Shown here one piece after another: positions 16,155-27,200 of a stretch of 64,000 nucleotides of DNA; the stretch's first letter is position 1; the number at the start of each line of letters is the position of its first letter. The notes under the pieces were generated by a model that saw only the letters and a list, made by a program, of their open reading frames with translations, did not search any database and had not been told where the DNA came from. A program made the translations under genes and the position numbers. Source of the stretch: Bacteroidetes bacterium UKL13-3 (GTDB lineage: Bacteria; Bacteroidota; Bacteroidia; UKL13-3); the NCBI GenBank assembly GCA_001602415.1, contig CP012155.1, positions 3,022,143-3,086,142 on the forward strand, written 5' to 3'.

Positions 16155-19003
16155 ACGAATTAACTCTATATCAGGCAAAATACATTGCTTACGAATTAAC
16201 TAGACGCTTTCCTTCGGGAAGTAGCGAAAAGTTTAACGTAGCCTTGATGGATGCACAAGTTGATTTGAATCCACACCAAGTGGAAGCGGCTCTTTTTGCT
16301 TTTAAATCGCCACTTTCAAAAGGTGCAATACTTGCCGATGAAGTTGGTTTAGGCAAAACAATTGAAGCAGGAATTTTACTTTCTCAACTTTGGGCTGAAA
16401 GAAGAAAGAAATTATTAATTATTTGCCCTGCTAATTTAAGAAAGCAATGGAGTCAGGAATTATTGGATAAATTCTTTCTTGAATCAACAATATTAGAAAA
16501 CAAGAATTTTAAAGACTTCAAAAAGTCTGGAAATAAAAACCCTTTCGAGCAAAACAAAATTGTTATCTGCTCTTATCAGTTTGCCAGAGCAAAAGCGGAT
16601 TTAATGCAATTGGTTTCTTGGGATTTGGCTGTAATTGATGAAGCCCATCGCTTACGCAATGTGTATAAGCCAACCAACAAAATTGGTAACGCAATCAAAG
16701 AAGCCTTATCACATTCAAGAAAAGCATTGCTTACAGCAACACCACTTCAAAATTCATTGCTTGAATTGTATGGTTTGGTCAGCATAATTGATGAACATAC
16801 ATTTGGCGACATCAAAAGTTTCAGAAGCCAATTCCTGAGAACAGTTGACGGAGAAAATTATCAGGATTTACGGGACAGACTAAAGTCAGTTTGTATTAGA
16901 AATCTTCGCAGACAAGTTCAAGAATACATTCGTTACACAAATAGAATTCCGCTTACCATAAAGTTTGAACCATCAAATGATGAACAAAAACTGTATGAAG
17001 ATGTAAGCGATTATTTGCAAAGGGAATTACTTTATGCTTTGCCCGCAGGACAAAGGCATTTAATGACATTGATTTTGCGTAAACTTTTGGCTTCATCTTC
17101 ATTTGCCATTGCCGGAACATTAAATAGTTTGATTAAAAAACTGAATCAGGTAATCAAAGACAATGAAGTTCTAAATGTGCCCGAAGAAATTTCGGAGGAC
17201 TATGAATTGTTTGAAGAACAATCAGAAGAATGGGACGAAGAAGAAAATACAGAAGATAAAAAGCTTACCGAAATTGACTTTGAATCCATTCGAAAAGAAA
17301 TAGTTGAACTGGAAAAATATCGAGACTTAGCCGAATCCATTAAACACAATACAAAAGGTGATAACCTTTTAACGGCATTGAAAGAAGGCTTTGCTAAAAT
17401 GGATAAGCAAGCCAATCAAAAGGCAATCATTTTTACTGAATCTACAAGAACTCAAAACTATCTTTTCAATTTATTAAGCGAACACTACCCAAATAAAATT
17501 GTATTGTTCAATGGTTCGAATACAGATGAAACTTCTAATAAAGTTTACAAAAGTTGGCTTAGCCAAAACAAAGGAACAGACAAAGTAACTGGTTCGCCAA
17601 GTGCTGATAAACGAGCTGCATTGGTAGAATATTTTAGAAATGAAGCAACCATCATGATTGCAACCGAAGCAGCAGCCGAAGGAATCAACTTGCAGTTTTG
17701 CTCTTTGCTAATTAATTATGACTTGCCTTGGAATCCGCAACGGATTGAACAAAGAATTGGACGTTGCCACCGTTACGGACAAAAGTTTGATGTGGTAGTT
17801 GTAAATTTTCTCAACGTAAAAAATGCGGCTGATATTCGGGTGTTTCAATTGCTTGATGAAAAGTTTAAATTATTCAGCGGTGTGTTTGGAGCAAGTGATG
17901 ATGTATTAGGTAGCATTGAATCAGGTGTTGATTTTGAAAAACGCATTGCTGAAATCTATCAGAAATACAGAAGTGAAAAAGAAATTATTGATCAGTTTGA
18001 TTTGCTTCAAAAGGAATTAGACGAGCAGATTAGTAGCAAAATGCTTTCAACAAGGGAAACGCTATTGGCGAATTTTGATGATGAAGTATTGGATAAACTA
18101 AAAATCAGACTTTCTGAAAGCAAAGAATACATTAATAAATACGAGCAATGGCTTTGGGCTGTTACTAAATTTGAATTGAACGGAACTGCTAAATTCAACG
18201 ATAAGGATTTGAGTTTTCAACTCAAAAAACAACCTTACCCAAATGCAACCTTCCCAACAGAATCGTTTAAACTCGGAAAGCCAAATACAGAAGCCCATGT
18301 TTACAGAATGGGGCATCCATTGGCACAAACTGTATTAGAAAAGGTAAAAGAAAAGCAATTGCAACCCGCTTCTTTGACTTTTGATTTAACAGGCTACAAA
18401 GGGAATGTTGCCATTTTAGATGAATTGAAAGGACAACAAGGTTGGTTAAGTGTGATGGCTGTGAGTGTTGATTCTTTTGAGTCTTCCGATTATCTGATGG
18501 CTTATGGAATTGCCAATAATGGAATAACGCTTACAGAAGACCAGGCAAAACGATTGCTCACGTTACCTGCAAAAAATGCTTCCGAAAATTCTAAAGAAGT
18601 GGATGAAACCTTGGTATTGAAATCAGGTGAAACCTATTTGGATGCATTGCTTAAAACATTATCTGAAAGAGATAATAACTATTTGAAATTTGAAACAGAG
18701 AAGCTAACCAAATGGGCGGAGGACAGAATGAATGCGGCAGAATTAGCCATTAAAGAAACCAAAGCCAAAATAAAAGAACTAAACCGTGAAGCACAGAAAA
18801 CAGTTGACCCAACAAGTCAACTAAAAATTCAAGAACAATTGCAAGACGAATCGAGAAAACAAAAAAAACAACGGCAAGAAATATTTATTGTGGAAGACGA
18901 AATTGCCGAAATGAGAGACAAGATGATTAGCGATATTCAAAAACGAATGAAACAGGAAATAAGCAAGACCCATTTATTTACTATTAACTGGAAACTTGTC
19001 TGA
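16151..19003 (+). CDS. SNF2/HepA-type helicase of the defence island
   Basis: A 950-residue superfamily 2 ATPase with a GTG start coupled to the regulator. Domain 1 has Walker A (LADEVGLGKTIEAG), DEAH box (VIDEAHRLRN) and motif III (LLTATPLQNS). After an acidic insert (about residues 340-380), domain 2 has ATEAAAEGINLQF and motif VI (NPQRIEQRIGRCHRYGQ). The C-terminal 330 residues are helical with a coiled coil near the end. Such SNF2 proteins translocate on double-stranded DNA and occur in DISARM (DrmD) and other anti-phage loci. No nuclease motif is visible. Here it probably works with the methyltransferase and Res-like protein downstream. Confidence 0.93.
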   Translation: MNELTLYQAKYIAYELTRRFPSGSSEKFNVALMDAQVDLNPHQVEAALFAFKSPLSKGAILADEVGLGKTIEAGILLSQLWAERRKKLLIICPANLRKQWSQELLDKFFLESTILENKNFKDFKKSGNKNPFEQNKIVICSYQFARAKADLMQLVSWDLAVIDEAHRLRNVYKPTNKIGNAIKEALSHSRKALLTATPLQNSLLELYGLVSIIDEHTFGDIKSFRSQFLRTVDGENYQDLRDRLKSVCIRNLRRQVQEYIRYTNRIPLTIKFEPSNDEQKLYEDVSDYLQRELLYALPAGQRHLMTLILRKLLASSSFAIAGTLNSLIKKLNQVIKDNEVLNVPEEISEDYELFEEQSEEWDEEENTEDKKLTEIDFESIRKEIVELEKYRDLAESIKHNTKGDNLLTALKEGFAKMDKQANQKAIIFTESTRTQNYLFNLLSEHYPNKIVLFNGSNTDETSNKVYKSWLSQNKGTDKVTGSPSADKRAALVEYFRNEATIMIATEAAAEGINLQFCSLLINYDLPWNPQRIEQRIGRCHRYGQKFDVVVVNFLNVKNAADIRVFQLLDEKFKLFSGVFGASDDVLGSIESGVDFEKRIAEIYQKYRSEKEIIDQFDLLQKELDEQISSKMLSTRETLLANFDDEVLDKLKIRLSESKEYINKYEQWLWAVTKFELNGTAKFNDKDLSFQLKKQPYPNATFPTESFKLGKPNTEAHVYRMGHPLAQTVLEKVKEKQLQPASLTFDLTGYKGNVAILDELKGQQGWLSVMAVSVDSFESSDYLMAYGIANNGITLTEDQAKRLLTLPAKNASENSKEVDETLVLKSGETYLDALLKTLSERDNNYLKFETEKLTKWAEDRMNAAELAIKETKAKIKELNREAQKTVDPTSQLKIQEQLQDESRKQKKQRQEIFIVEDEIAEMRDKMISDIQKRMKQEISKTHLFTINWKLV

Positions 19004-19034
19004 ACCTGTGATTAAATTGATTAAATGATTAGTA

Positions 19035-19466
19035 ATGATTAAAACGGAATACAAATACTCTGAAATAACAGCCAAAATAATTGGAGCTTCAATGGAGGTT
19101 CACAAGATTTTAGGCAATGGATTTCAAGAAGTGATATATCAACGGGCATTAGATAAAGAAATGAGCTTACAAGGCTTGTGTTTTAGCCGAGAACACGAAA
19201 TGCCCATTTTTTATAAAGAAGAACAAATAGGAACAAGGAGAGTGGATTTTTTGGTAGAAGGTGTCATTTCTGTTGAATTAAAAGCACTTACCAAAACAGA
19301 AGACGTCCATCTTTCTCAAGCAATCAACTATTTAGAAGCCTACAATTTAGAAATAGGAATGCTCATCAATTTTGGAGCAAAAAGTTTAGAATACAGACGG
19401 TTGATAAATCCAAAATTCAAGGAATCAACTCAATCAATCCAATCACTGAAAATCAAAGGTCAATGA
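19035..19466 (+). CDS. GxxExxY protein (PD-(D/E)XK nuclease-like)
   Basis: A 143-residue protein with the family signature GNGFQEVIY (Gly-x-x-Glu-x-x-Tyr) near residue 27. The following RRVDFLVEGVISVELKA gives an Asp, then Glu-x-Lys, matching the active-site order of PD-(D/E)XK nucleases; the catalytic role is an inference from that pattern. It lies between the helicase (31 nt gap) and the methyltransferase (ATGA overlap), so it is in the operon. GxxExxY genes are often inserted into other gene clusters, so it might be a passenger rather than a component. Confidence 0.85.
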   Translation: MIKTEYKYSEITAKIIGASMEVHKILGNGFQEVIYQRALDKEMSLQGLCFSREHEMPIFYKEEQIGTRRVDFLVEGVISVELKALTKTEDVHLSQAINYLEAYNLEIGMLINFGAKSLEYRRLINPKFKESTQSIQSLKIKGQ

Positions 19467-22400
19467 CGAATTATATAAAACTCATCAATACTCTCAAAGA
19501 AATATTCATGCTTGACAAGGCGGAACTTGATTTTGGTATTTACCGAATCATGAACCAAAAGCGTAAAGACATTGAACAGTTTTTGGAAGTGGATTTAGTA
19601 CCACAGGTAAAGGAAATTCTCAAAAGCAGTCAAGCTTTGGATGCCGAAGGAATTAAAAGACAAATGGATATTGAAATTGAAACAGCTAGAAAGTATGGCA
19701 ATTCAAATCCTGAAGAGTTACCACAAGTCAAGGAACTTAAAGCACAATATCTGCGTGCTGGCGATTTAACTGCAATTGAAAATGAAGTTTTTTCTTTATT
19801 GGCAAATTTCTTTAAACGCTATTTCGACAATGGTGATTTCATCAGTATGCGCAGGTACAAAAAAGATGTGTATGCCATACCCTACGAAGGCGAAGAAGTA
19901 AAACTACATTGGGCAAATGCCGACCAGTATTACATTAAAACCAGTGAGTATTTTAAAGTATATCGCTTTAAGTTAGCCAATGGCAAAACGGTGGCTTTTG
20001 AATTGATTGAAGCCAGCACCGAACAAAACAACAACAAAACACAAGGGGATAAAGAAAGACGATTTGCACTTTTTTCTCCCTCTCCTACAGGGGAGGGTCG
20101 GGGTGGGGTCAAAAAGGTTTGCGAAACTATTGGCGATGAATTTAAAATTTATTTCACATACGAACCTGCCGACAAAAAAGTAACACAAAAGGATTTGTTA
20201 GAACAAGCTTTTGATGCGGTGAAAACCCAAATACCACAAGACTTTACAGACTTGTTGAGTTTGCGACCAACCGAAAAAGACAAGCAACGCAGCTTGCTGC
20301 AAAAACACCTTTTAGATTATACAGCCCGAAATACCTTTGATTATTTCATCCACAAAGATTTGGGTGGCTTCTTAACCCGTGAACTTGATTTCTATATTAA
20401 AAACGAAGTACTGTTTATTGATGACCTGAACACCCGTGACGAACAGGAATTTTTAAAGCAACTGAGCAAGATAAAAGCCATTAAAAAGATTGGCGAAAAA
20501 ATTATCACCTTCCTTGCCCAATTAGAAAACTTCCAAAAGAAACTTTGGCTTAAAAAGAAAATGGTAGTGGAATGTAACTATTGCATTACGCTTGACCGTG
20601 TGCCAAAAGATTTGTATTCTGAAATTATTAGTAATGATGCACAAATACAAGAATGGATAAAACTATTTGCCATTGATGAAATAAAAACACAGGCAGCAGG
20701 TGGTTTGTTCCCCGAAAACAAAGTAGGTTTTTCAAACCCTTTAACGCTTGACTTTTTAAACCAAAACCAATTCTTGGTTTTAGATACGGCTTTCTTTTCT
20801 GAAACGTTTAAATGGAAATTGATTGGGAGCATTGAAAAATTTGATGAGCAGTGTAATGGGTTATTGATTAATGCGGATAATTATCAAGCATTGAAATTGA
20901 TCGAGGCTCGTTATAAAGAAACTGCAAAAACCATATTTATTGACCCTCCATACAATACGGAAAATGATAGAAACACTGGAAAATTTATTTACAAAGATGG
21001 ATTTTCTGATTCAAGCTGGATTTCAATGATGTATGATAGGGTGCTAAATTCCTATTCCTTTCTAAATAAGAATGGGCTTTTTTTCTGTACAATTGATGAT
21101 AATGAGTTATTCAATTTAAAATTACTCTGCGATTCCATTTTTAATCCTTCAAACTTTAAAGCTAATATAATTTGGAACTCTCGTAAGTCTAAGCAAAATG
21201 ATATAGATGTTTCATTATCTCATAACTACATTACTCTATATAGTAAGAACAAATCAAAAATGGAGCTATATGGGCAGCCTTTAATTGAAAGTGAGTTCGA
21301 AAATCCTGATAATGACATAAAAGGTAAATGGAAAGTATCACCTTTAGATGCCCCAGGAGTCAGAGAGAGGACAAGTTTTTTCCCAATTGTCAATCCGAAC
21401 ACAAATGAAGAATACTATCCACCAAAAGGAAGGCATTGGACAGTTTTTGAAGAGGACGTTCCGTCTTTAATTTCAGAAGGAAGAATTTTCTTTGGAGTTA
21501 AAGGAAACACAAAACCACAATGGAAAAGATATTGGGAAGAAGTAAAAGAAGATTCAAAAACAATCGGAACAATCTGGGATGAGTTAGATACAGCTACAAA
21601 TGCAACTAAAGAACTTGAAAACATTTTAGGTCACAAAAATTTTGAGACACCAAAGCCTTCAAACCTTTTAGAAGAAATTATTCAGCAAAGTACAAAATCT
21701 AATGAGCTAATAATCGATTATTTCAGTGGATCAGGCACTACTGCCCACGCTGTAATAAAGAAAAATAGAGATGGAATTCTGGCAAAATTTATTCTTTGTG
21801 AAATGGGCGACTATTTCGATAGAATTACAAAAGCTAGAGTAGTTAAAATTATTTACAGCAAAGACTGGAAAGATGGTAAACCATTAAGCCGAGAAGGCAT
21901 CAGCCATTGCTTTAAATATATGCGTTTGGAGAGCTATGAAGACACATTGAACAACTTAGCTTTAAAGCAAACAAAGATACAAGAATTGGCTTTAGAAATG
22001 AACCCCACTTTTAAAGAGGGCTATATGCTCAATTATATGTTGGATGTAGAAGCCAAAGATAGTTTGCTCAATTTAGAATGGTTTGTCAATCCGTTTAACT
22101 GCCACTTAAACATTACCAAAAACAACGAGCTGCAACCCACCAAAGTAGATTTGGTGGAGACATTCAATTACCTGATAGGTTTGGTAGTAGAAAGCTATGC
22201 CACGCCCAAAGAAGGCTATGTAGTAGTTACAGGTAAGAACTTGGCAGGCGAAAGTATTTTGGTGGTGTGGCGAGATTGCACCCAACACAATAGCACCGCA
22301 TTGAACCAGTTCCTCGAAAAAAGCAAATACAACCCACTCGATAGCGAATACGACCGCATCTACGTAAATGGCGATAACAATGTAGAAAACCTAAAAACAG

Positions 22401-22468
22401 GCGATGAACGCTGGAAAGTGGTGTTGATTGAAGAAGAGTTTGGAAAGAGAATGTTTGAACAGAATTAA
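19463..22468 (+). CDS. Type III-like (Mod) DNA adenine methyltransferase
   Basis: A 1001-residue enzyme with the catalytic motif IFIDPPYNTEND (DPPY, about residue 495) preceding the SAM-binding motif YFSGSGTTAHAV (about 755), the beta-class order used by type III Mod proteins for N6-adenine methylation. The N-terminal 330-residue helical region is longer than in classical Mod subunits; the region between the two motifs, holding YSKNKSKMELYG and following, should contain the target-recognition domain. The product would mark self DNA. A GC-rich repeat is inserted in frame near residues 205-217. Start overlaps the GxxExxY stop codon. Confidence 0.93.
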   Translation: MTNYIKLINTLKEIFMLDKAELDFGIYRIMNQKRKDIEQFLEVDLVPQVKEILKSSQALDAEGIKRQMDIEIETARKYGNSNPEELPQVKELKAQYLRAGDLTAIENEVFSLLANFFKRYFDNGDFISMRRYKKDVYAIPYEGEEVKLHWANADQYYIKTSEYFKVYRFKLANGKTVAFELIEASTEQNNNKTQGDKERRFALFSPSPTGEGRGGVKKVCETIGDEFKIYFTYEPADKKVTQKDLLEQAFDAVKTQIPQDFTDLLSLRPTEKDKQRSLLQKHLLDYTARNTFDYFIHKDLGGFLTRELDFYIKNEVLFIDDLNTRDEQEFLKQLSKIKAIKKIGEKIITFLAQLENFQKKLWLKKKMVVECNYCITLDRVPKDLYSEIISNDAQIQEWIKLFAIDEIKTQAAGGLFPENKVGFSNPLTLDFLNQNQFLVLDTAFFSETFKWKLIGSIEKFDEQCNGLLINADNYQALKLIEARYKETAKTIFIDPPYNTENDRNTGKFIYKDGFSDSSWISMMYDRVLNSYSFLNKNGLFFCTIDDNELFNLKLLCDSIFNPSNFKANIIWNSRKSKQNDIDVSLSHNYITLYSKNKSKMELYGQPLIESEFENPDNDIKGKWKVSPLDAPGVRERTSFFPIVNPNTNEEYYPPKGRHWTVFEEDVPSLISEGRIFFGVKGNTKPQWKRYWEEVKEDSKTIGTIWDELDTATNATKELENILGHKNFETPKPSNLLEEIIQQSTKSNELIIDYFSGSGTTAHAVIKKNRDGILAKFILCEMGDYFDRITKARVVKIIYSKDWKDGKPLSREGISHCFKYMRLESYEDTLNNLALKQTKIQELALEMNPTFKEGYMLNYMLDVEAKDSLLNLEWFVNPFNCHLNITKNNELQPTKVDLVETFNYLIGLVVESYATPKEGYVVVTGKNLAGESILVVWRDCTQHNSTALNQFLEKSKYNPLDSEYDRIYVNGDNNVENLKTGDERWKVVLIEEEFGKRMFEQN
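20074..20110. repeat. REP-like palindromic repeat inserted in frame within the methyltransferase gene
   Basis: A GC-rich patch in an AT-rich gene. The strands of CCCTCTCC (20078-20085) and GGGGAGGG (20090-20097) pair with one wobble around a TACA loop, followed by a G-rich tail (TCGGGGTGGGG). It is translated as SPSPTGEGRGGV, a low-complexity insert unlike the flanking protein. Similar intergenic palindromes are common in Bacteroidota genomes. Confidence 0.7.
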
Positions 22469-22479
22469 AATATAATGAA

Positions 22480-23592
22480 ATGAAAAAAATAGAAATACAA
22501 AACATAGTTATAAAGGGATTCAAGAGCATTCAGTCAATGCCGTCCTTTGCTCCACGTTCCATCAACGTATTCATTGGACAAAATGGAGCTGGAAAATCCA
22601 ATTTTATTGGCTTCTTTAAATTCTTATCCAATATGCTAAGTGGCACTGGAAATCTTGCAGATTATACTGGGCTTCATGGAGGTGCATCAGCATTTCTTTT
22701 TGATGGACCTGAAACATCGCCACAAATTACAGGAGCAATAAATCTTAAAACTTCAACTGGCTTAAATGAATACAAGTTTAGACTTTCTCATGCTTCTGCC
22801 GATACATTTGTTTATACTGAAGAGCAATTCAGGTATTCTCCTGCTGGATTTAAAGGAGAAAGAGTTTGGTATGACCTAGGTTCAGGCCATAAGGAATCTG
22901 CGTTAATAAATGCTGAATCTACAGGCAAAACACAAGGAACAGTAAAGAGAATGTTACAACAATTGATAACCTATCAATTTCACAATACTACTTTTAATTC
23001 ACCCATTCGGAACAATAAAGCTGCTATAGAAAATAACTGGTTTTTGGAAGAAGATGGTAGAAATTTATCCGCAGTTTTAAATGAATTGAGCACGAATCAA
23101 CCTGCCATTTATCAAAAGATCATAACAATAATTCAGCAAATTATTCCATTTTTTGATGATTTTGTATTGATTGACCAATACGGTAAAACCTATTTACGGT
23201 GGAAGGAAAAAGGCTCCCCAGTGACTTTTGTAGCCACACAAGCCAGTGACGGAATGTTGAGGGCAATGGCATTGGTTACTTTACTTTGTTTACCACCTGA
23301 ACGGTTACCCGCTGTTATGTTTTTAGATGAACCTGAGTTAGGTTTGCATCCATCAGCTGTAAAAACTATTTGCGAATTAATACAAGGAGCATCGGAACAT
23401 TGCCAAATTTTTATTGCTACTCAAGATGCTGATATGCTCAATGAATTTGAGCCAGAAGATATTGTTGTAGTTGCACGTGAGGGCAGGAAATCAACCTTCA
23501 AAAGATTAGTAAATGAAGATTTGACAGAATGGATTGGTACTTATAGCCTTTCTGATTTATGGCATCAAAACATAATAGGAGGCAAGCCATGA
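22480..23592 (+). CDS. RecF/OLD-like AAA ATPase
   Basis: A 370-residue ABC-class ATPase of the COG4637/AAA_21 type. The N-terminus has KGFKSIQSM and the Walker A VFIGQNGAGKSN; the C-terminal half has the signature-like SDGMLRAMALVTLL, Walker B VMFLDEPELGLHP and the H-loop equivalent IFIATQDADMLNEF. These proteins dimerise on ATP and in anti-phage systems act with TOPRIM-type nucleases (OLD, AbiL-like pairs). It starts 11 nt after the methyltransferase and overlaps the DUF4276 gene by 4 nt, so the two form a translationally coupled pair nested inside the restriction-modification operon. Confidence 0.92.
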   Translation: MKKIEIQNIVIKGFKSIQSMPSFAPRSINVFIGQNGAGKSNFIGFFKFLSNMLSGTGNLADYTGLHGGASAFLFDGPETSPQITGAINLKTSTGLNEYKFRLSHASADTFVYTEEQFRYSPAGFKGERVWYDLGSGHKESALINAESTGKTQGTVKRMLQQLITYQFHNTTFNSPIRNNKAAIENNWFLEEDGRNLSAVLNELSTNQPAIYQKIITIIQQIIPFFDDFVLIDQYGKTYLRWKEKGSPVTFVATQASDGMLRAMALVTLLCLPPERLPAVMFLDEPELGLHPSAVKTICELIQGASEHCQIFIATQDADMLNEFEPEDIVVVAREGRKSTFKRLVNEDLTEWIGTYSLSDLWHQNIIGGKP

Positions 23593-24260
23593 AAAAACTG
23601 TTTATAGTAGTAGAGGGAGAAACTGAAGAACGTTTCTTAAGAAAAGTTCTTTACAATGATTTTATCCAAAAGGGTATTCATATAGAAGCACAGCAATGGC
23701 TAACAAATAGAAAGTTGGGCATTGGCGGTGGCGGAAGTAATTTTGACTTGATTGAAAATCACCTCAGAAGATTGATTTCCCGCTATCAATATGATGAAAA
23801 TGTTTTTATTTCAGTTATGGTTGATTTATATGCCTTTCCAATAGGTGGAAATACAGTTTACGATGAAGAAGTAATAAATCAACAAAGTGGAAAAAATAAG
23901 GTTTTGCTGCTACAAGATAAAATGAATAACCGAATGCAGTACCAAAACTTCATTCCGTATGTTCAACTTCACGAATACGAAGCATTACTGCTTTCTAAGC
24001 CAGATGCACTGCTTACTTTTTATACCGATAAGGCACAAGAAGTGGAAGGTTTAAAAGCTGAGATTAATGGCATGAATCCGGAAGAAATAAATGAAACACC
24101 ACAAGGTGCACCTTCAAAAAGAATTATCAAATATTTACCTCATTATAAGAAGCAGAAGACAACCGCAGGTGTTACAACTGCCGAGAAAATTGGACTTCCT
24201 TTTCTTCGACAGGCATGTCCTCATTTCAATGATTGGGTTACAAAACTAGAAAGCATTTAA
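23589..24260 (+). CDS. DUF4276 TOPRIM-type partner of the AAA ATPase
   Basis: From ATG 23589 (223 residues; ATGA overlap with the ATPase; a purine-rich AGGAGG lies about 8 nt upstream, unusual for this phylum). The N-terminus KKLFIVVEGETEERFLRKVL is the VEGxTE strand-loop of TOPRIM domains with the metal-binding glutamate, and SVMVDLYAFPIG corresponds to the Asp strand. The middle has the family phrase YVQLHEYEALLLSKPDAL. DUF4276 proteins are usually encoded next to a COG4637 ATPase, as here, and are thought to supply nuclease activity; that function is inferred from the TOPRIM-like pattern. Confidence 0.85.
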   Translation: MKKLFIVVEGETEERFLRKVLYNDFIQKGIHIEAQQWLTNRKLGIGGGGSNFDLIENHLRRLISRYQYDENVFISVMVDLYAFPIGGNTVYDEEVINQQSGKNKVLLLQDKMNNRMQYQNFIPYVQLHEYEALLLSKPDALLTFYTDKAQEVEGLKAEINGMNPEEINETPQGAPSKRIIKYLPHYKKQKTTAGVTTAEKIGLPFLRQACPHFNDWVTKLESI

Positions 24261-27200
24261 TGGCAAAACTCAGTTCATCACTCGTCCTCAATAAATACAT
24301 CCTAAATCTGTTTGGCGTAACGGACTTGGAAGCGTTATCAATAGATTTAAAAGATTCATCATTGGAAGGATATGACGAAAATAATATTTCGCATTTTCAT
24401 CATGCTTTAGTGGCAAGGTTTTACAGCAATGCCAATTTGCCAAAAGAATTGTTGTTGCAGTACGACCAAAATATATTTTCACACACACAAACCATTTCTG
24501 AGAAACGCAATGAACCCATAAAATGGAAGTACTTCCAATACATGGCTTTGTTATTCACAGAAATTTATTTAGATAAATACTTTTCAGATAAAACAGCCTT
24601 ACAATCGGAGTTAAATACGTTTCTCGAATTTAATCATGGTAGAAACGGCAATGATTTTAAAGCTATATCAACTTTCAAACTTGAAAACAACGTAAATGAT
24701 TTAAATAAATTAGCTTATTGGAATGCAACAGGATCAGGTAAAACATTACTAATGCATATCAATATTTTGCAGTATCGGTATTATCTGAAAACGCATAATT
24801 TAGAGAAAGGTCTAAATCGAATAATTGTCCTCACTCCTAATGAAGGCTTATCCAAACAACACCTGAAAGAGTTTGCTCAATCAGGAATGGAAGCGGAATT
24901 GTTCGATAAAACTGGTGGTTCATTATTCGCAGGTCAAAAAATTGAAATAATTGACATTCACAAACTAGAAGAAACAAGTGGAAATAAAACAGTAGCTGTT
25001 GAAGCCTTTGAAGGTAACAATTTGGTATTAGTTGATGAAGGACACAGAGGTGCAGGTGGTACTGAATGGAAAGACAAAAGAAATCGTTTATGCGAATCAG
25101 GCTTTTCATTCGAATATTCAGCAACTTTTGGGCAAGCTGTTCATGCCTTATCTGGTGCTAAACAAAAAACCTTAATTGATGAATATGGTAAAGCCACCTT
25201 GTTTGATTATTCTTACCGTTATTTTTACAATGATGGTTATGGAAAAGATTATCAAATTCTGAACCTAAATGAGCAATGGCACGAAGCAGGAAAGGAAGAA
25301 AGAGTTGTACTCTACTTAACAGCCAGTTTACTTTCTTTTTATGAGCAATTATTGGTGTTTAAAGAAAATGGAAAAGAGATTGAACCATTTTTGATTGATA
25401 AACCGTTAGCGATTTTTGTTGGTGGTAAAGTAACCAAAAGCATCAGCAAAGAAACCGCTTCTGATGTAGTAGAGGTTTTGAAGTTCTTAGAATCGTTTGT
25501 TAAAAATGATGGTCAATCAATTGAAAGAATTAAACTGTTGCTAGATTCTAAAGATGGATTAAACAACGAAATGGGTCATTCCATTTTCAGAAATGCATTT
25601 AAAGAAATTCGCAAATCAGGTAGAACCGCAAAGACTGTTTATCAGGATGTTTTAAAAGAAGTATTCAACTCAGAAGTTGCGGGTGCTTCTTTGCATATTG
25701 ACAATTTGAAAGGTCAAGATGGCGAAATAGGATTACGTATAGGAAACGCTGATTACTTTGGTGTAATAAATGTTGGTGATGACAAAGGCTTGTTGAAGAT
25801 TTGCGAAGCACATAAAATGTTGGTTGATGAAAAGGATTTTTCTACTTCCCTATTTCACGACATCAATAGCAAAGGCAGTAAAGTAAATGTACTGATAGGT
25901 TCAAAAAAGTTTTCAGAAGGCTGGAGCAGTTGGCGTGTTAGTACAATGGGTTTATTAAATATTGGAAGAGGTGAAGGTTCAGAAATCATTCAATTATTTG
26001 GTAGAGGTGTTCGTTTAAAAGGCTACAAGTTTTCATTGAAGCGTAGCACAGCATTAGATGCAAGTTTACGACCTGCTTATATTCCAGAAGTGTTGCCTAT
26101 TTTAGAAACCTTGAACATTTTTGGTTTACGTGCAGACTACATGCAACAGTTTAAAGATTACCTTGAAGAAGAAGGTTTGCCAACCGATTCAGACTTTGAA
26201 AAAATCACAGTTGATATTCTGCCAACCATTTCAGACTTGTCAGAAAAAAAACTAAAATACATTCGGGTTAAAGATGGTTCAAATTTTAAACGTGATGTTT
26301 TAGTTGATGCGGTTATTTCTGAAAAAGTCCCTCCCGTTCTGATAGATTGGTATCCGAAAGTACAGGTATTAAAAAGTTCTAAGCTAACCAATGTAACCAC
26401 CGTTGTTGCTATTGAAGAAGGAAAACTAGAAAACCTACATATCGCATTCCTAGATTGGAACAGAATATATTTTGATATTCAGAAATTTAAAAACGAACGC
26501 AGTTGGTACAATGTAAATTTATCAGTTGAAGCATTAAAAGACATTCTTTTAAGCCCCGATTGGTACACATTACAAATTCCTTCAACGGAACTAGAAATAA
26601 ATGATTACAGTAAAGTAAAACTTTGGCATGAGTTGGCTCTTTCATTATTGAAATCGTTTATTGAAAGACTTTACAATTATCAAAAAAACAAATTCTACAG
26701 TGATAAAATTGAAGTTGCAATACTAGATAGCAACAACCCAAATTTTGAAGCAGAATACAATTTCTTGGTAAAGAAAACAGAAGACCGCTTAATTGGAAAA
26801 TTGAAGGAACTAAAAGAGATTGTTCGCAAAAAAGAATTTCAAGAAAACTTTAAAATCGACAATGACTTTGAAGCTTTATATGCGAATCTTCATCTGTATC
26901 AACCTTTGATTTACATTGACAAAGGCAGATATGAAGAAGTAATTAGAATTCAACCAGTTCCTTTAAATAAAGGTGAACGGGACTTAGTAGAAGACTTGAA
27001 ACTATACTTCGATAACAACACTGAATTTTTCAAAGACAAACAACTTTACTTATTGCGTAACATGAGTAAAAAAGGAATTGGATTTTTTGAAGCAAACAAT
27101 TTCTTTCCTGACTTTATCTTATGGCTTGTAATTGGCGACAAGCAATACGTTTCATTCATCGACCCAAAAGGACTAAGACAAATTCAAGGTTTGACAGACC

